Origin: Candidatus Melainabacteria bacterium
GTDB taxonomy: Bacteria > Cyanobacteriota > Vampirovibrionia > Obscuribacterales > Obscuribacteraceae
NCBI GenBank assembly: GCA_014380105.1
Contig: JACMKL010000069.1
Location: 1 to 6,885, forward strand
Direction: 5' to 3'
DNA: 6,885 nt
A program made the translations under genes and the position numbers. The notes under the pieces were generated by a model. That model was not told the origin of the DNA, ran no database searches, and saw nothing but the letters and a program-made list of their open reading frames with translations. Positions 4,850 to 6,885 of this stretch are shown here, in pieces. Numbering within the stretch: the first letter of the stretch is position 1; every line of letters begins with the position of its first letter.

Positions 4850-6850
4850 CTAGTGCCTTGCTGCTACTTCTTTTATTGCATCAGCATTGATAATTTCGAC
4901 AGGCTCAATTTTGTCCGCAAGGTCAAAGTGAAATACTCTTGAATAGAAATACAACTCTGCTTCCAGCGCACGCGAGATGTTCTGTGCTTGCCTGAAGCCA
5001 TGCTGTTCGCCTTCGAACAATACATATGCAACTGGCAAACCCTTCTTTTTCAGCGCTTCTACCATAGATTCAGATTGGGCTGGTGGAACAACTTTATCTT
5101 CACTACCCTGCAAGAAAATAATTGGGCAGGATAGTTTATCAGTGTGATTGATTGGAGAACGCGCTTTGTAGATGGCTGCGTCTTTTGGATAATCACCAAC
5201 AATTCGATCTAAATAACGCGCTTCAAATTTATGTGTATCAGAAGCCAATGCCTCGAGATCACTTACGCCAAAGTGGCTGGCACCGGCGCGGAAGACGTTT
5301 CCAAAAGTAAGAGCGCATAATGTCGTATAACCACCGGCGCTACCACCGGCGATCGCCATTCTATTCTTGTCGACCAAACCTTCGGAAGCCAGATGTCGCG
5401 CAGCGTTTTCACAATCTTGCATATCGACGACGCCCCAATTTCCATTCAAGCGCTCCCGATATTCACGACCGAAGCCGGTGCTGCCGCCATAATTGACGTC
5501 AACAATCGCGAATCCTCTGCTTGTCCAATACTGTACGGACAAATTAAAAACATTGGAAGTGGCGCCGGTTGGGCCACCGTGACTGAACACTATCAGTGGT
5601 GGCAACTCACCAGACATTCCTTCAAAGTCTTTGTTTTTCGGTTTGTAGAAAAATGCGAACGCCGTCTTTCCATTTTCTGTTTTAAATTCTATGGTCTCAG
5701 GCTGAGAGATATGTTCTTTGCTAATTGCCAAATTGCTCGTGGCACGGATTTCGGTACATTTATGTGTATTCAAATCGACCAGTACGAGTGCGTTAAAACT
5801 CTCAGGAGATCCTGCGCACATGGCAGCTGTATCATTAGAGACGCCAACGTAATTAAAGGAAGTGTATGGCGTTGCAATTTTTTCTACATCAACACCACCA
5901 GAAGTATTTTTCTTCAACAGTGATAATTCCCACATTCCGCAATCGTTAGCAGCCAACAAAATACTGCCATCTTCCAATGGACGATAGGAATGATTGCCGA
6001 ATACCCACGGTGGGAGCGAGTGTTCACGTTTATCGTTGTATAGAATTTTTGCATGCCTTCCAGAATCTTCGCTGAGATCTCCTTTAAGGTTTTCAGCATT
6101 CAATTCATACAAATTCCAGTAACCCGTGTCGTCACTGACAAAATAGAGCGTACCGTCTGCACCCCATTCGGGATAAATGACGGAAAGATTTTCTCCGCCT
6201 CTCACTTTGCAGATAGACTTGGCTCTGGCATCTTTATCCAGCTCGACCAAGAATAAATCAGTGCCGTCCCATGGCATGTTAGGGTGATTCCAGGCAATGT
6301 AGCAAGCAAATCGACCATCCGGACTGACGCGCGGATTAGCGTAAAAATCGTATCCTTCCGCAAGTGGTGTCACTTCACCCTTAGTGTCAAGCGACACAAT
6401 CGAGTTGGTGACATCGTGCTCATCATCACCATGAACTTCCATCACAGCAAAAACTCTCTGCCGTGTTTTATCAAAAGAGTAGTCGGCAAAACGCTGTTTT
6501 AATCCACCTGCGAGCGCTTTTGGCTCTCCGCCGACTTCTAAAACATGCAATTTCTGATCAGCAAAATTGGAGAAATAAATAGTGTCGTCGTAGACGAGAT
6601 AGTCTCCGCCACCATATTCATGAACGCGTGTTCTGGCATTAAAGGGCGCATGCAAAACGTCTTCGATCTTTCCTGCCGAATTGCGCTTTACAATGACGCT
6701 GCGCCCACCTTCTAAAGGTCGCCCTTCAATCCAAAAAAGATTGTCGCCGTCCCACTGTGGTTGGCTCAAACGAATGACGCTACCAGCAATCTGCGACGCC
6801 GCAATTGGAGATGACCACGATCCAAATGGTTTTTTCGTCGCTTGTGACAT
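4850..6850 (-). CDS. S9-family (prolyl oligopeptidase-type) serine peptidase
   Basis: A 666-residue protein with the two-part S9 layout. Residues about 20-380 form a beta-propeller, with repeated strands such as RVSPDGRFACYIAW, FADYSFDKTRQRVFAVM, EWGADGTLYFVSD and PLEDGSILLAAND. It includes the TRVHEYGGG (74-82) and NHPNMPWDGTDL (188-199) signatures of the acylaminoacyl/dipeptidyl-peptidase-like branch. The alpha/beta-hydrolase domain follows, with an oxyanion-side HGGPTG (424-429), NYGGSTGFGREYRERLNGNWG split across 453-473, nucleophile Ser504 in GGSAGG (502-507), Asp585 (GSEDKVVPP) and His617 (GEQHGF). The triad is complete, so it should hydrolyse short peptides, probably from the N-terminus; exact specificity is not readable. 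No signal peptide or membrane helix is seen, so it is cytoplasmic. ATG 6850 is preferred because GAGG lies eight bases upstream; a GTG at 6859, three codons earlier, overlaps that site. It is convergent with the membrane-protein gene; its promoter lies beyond the right edge. Confidence 0.95.
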   Translation of the reverse strand: MSQATKKPFGSWSSPIAASQIAGSVIRLSQPQWDGDNLFWIEGRPLEGGRSVIVKRNSAGKIEDVLHAPFNARTRVHEYGGGDYLVYDDTIYFSNFADQKLHVLEVGGEPKALAGGLKQRFADYSFDKTRQRVFAVMEVHGDDEHDVTNSIVSLDTKGEVTPLAEGYDFYANPRVSPDGRFACYIAWNHPNMPWDGTDLFLVELDKDARAKSICKVRGGENLSVIYPEWGADGTLYFVSDDTGYWNLYELNAENLKGDLSEDSGRHAKILYNDKREHSLPPWVFGNHSYRPLEDGSILLAANDCGMWELSLLKKNTSGGVDVEKIATPYTSFNYVGVSNDTAAMCAGSPESFNALVLVDLNTHKCTEIRATSNLAISKEHISQPETIEFKTENGKTAFAFFYKPKNKDFEGMSGELPPLIVFSHGGPTGATSNVFNLSVQYWTSRGFAIVDVNYGGSTGFGREYRERLNGNWGVVDMQDCENAARHLASEGLVDKNRMAIAGGSAGGYTTLCALTFGNVFRAGASHFGVSDLEALASDTHKFEARYLDRIVGDYPKDAAIYKARSPINHTDKLSCPIIFLQGSEDKVVPPAQSESMVEALKKKGLPVAYVLFEGEQHGFRQAQNISRALEAELYFYSRVFHFDLADKIEPVEIINADAIKEVAARH

Positions 6851-6856
6851 GTTATG

Positions 6857-6862
6857 CACCTC
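6857..6862 (-). promoter_or_regulatory. Shine-Dalgarno choosing the peptidase start at 6850
   Basis: On the minus strand GAGGTG spans 6862 to 6857, leaving the GAGG core eight bases before ATG 6850. The alternative GTG start at 6859 is embedded in this very site, which argues against it. Confidence 0.7.
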
Positions 6863-6885
6863 GTTCGGCTTGCCGTAAAAGAGCA

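Noticed and set aside
5393..5923. 176-codon open frame antisense to the peptidase gene
   Set aside because: It lies wholly inside a gene with intact catalytic motifs, its product looks like no known protein, and long antisense frames arise readily in coding DNA.
6851..6859. GTG start three codons upstream for the S9 peptidase
   Set aside because: The GTG overlaps the Shine-Dalgarno that is well spaced for ATG 6850.
1..6885. Signs of a mobile element, CRISPR array, toxin-antitoxin or defence system
   Set aside because: No transposase, integrase, spaced direct repeats, terminal inverted repeats or paired small genes were seen; all sizeable genes have coherent bacterial housekeeping or membrane/exported profiles.

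Overview
The window reads as ordinary chromosomal DNA of a Gram-negative-type bacterium with moderate GC (judged by eye, not computed). It is densely packed, with ATG/GTG starts and clear purine-rich Shine-Dalgarno sites. It holds six protein-coding genes, one of them cut by the left edge. I see no tRNA, rRNA, CRISPR array, insertion sequence or prophage signature. A TPR protein next to a secreted WG-repeat protein, together with a stand-alone HSDL2-type dehydrogenase, recalls environmental lineages rich in WG and TPR repeats, such as Melainabacteria/Obscuribacterales or Planctomycetes-like bacteria. That placement is a weak inference.

Layout: (1) positions 3-803 (+) are the C-terminal part of a TPR-like helical repeat protein, open to the left edge. 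(2) 913-2106 (+) encodes an exported protein made of about nine WG repeats; its Shine-Dalgarno lies in a predicted hairpin. (3) 2117-2938 (-) is a short-chain dehydrogenase closely resembling the catalytic domain of HSDL2, convergent with the WG gene across a 10-base gap. (4) 3088-3744 (+) is pcm, protein-L-isoaspartate O-methyltransferase, divergent from the dehydrogenase across about 150 bases that hold an inverted repeat. (5) 3853-4827 (+) is an unrecognised four-helix membrane protein with an acidic linker and a cytoplasmic tail. (6) 4850-6850 (-) is a full-length S9-family prolyl-oligopeptidase-type peptidase with an intact catalytic triad.

The genes do not form one obvious pathway. The strand alternates (+ + - + + -), so at most the TPR/WG pair and the pcm/membrane-protein pair could be co-transcribed. 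pcm (repair of isoaspartyl damage) and the S9 peptidase (peptide hydrolysis) are both protein-maintenance functions, but they are on opposite strands with a gene between them, so a functional link is only a suggestion.

I found no convincing previously undescribed system. The points most worth a second look are the Shine-Dalgarno-masking hairpin before the WG gene, the WG protein itself, the bacterial HSDL2-like enzyme lacking an SCP2 domain, the palindrome in the divergent intergenic region, and the orphan membrane protein.
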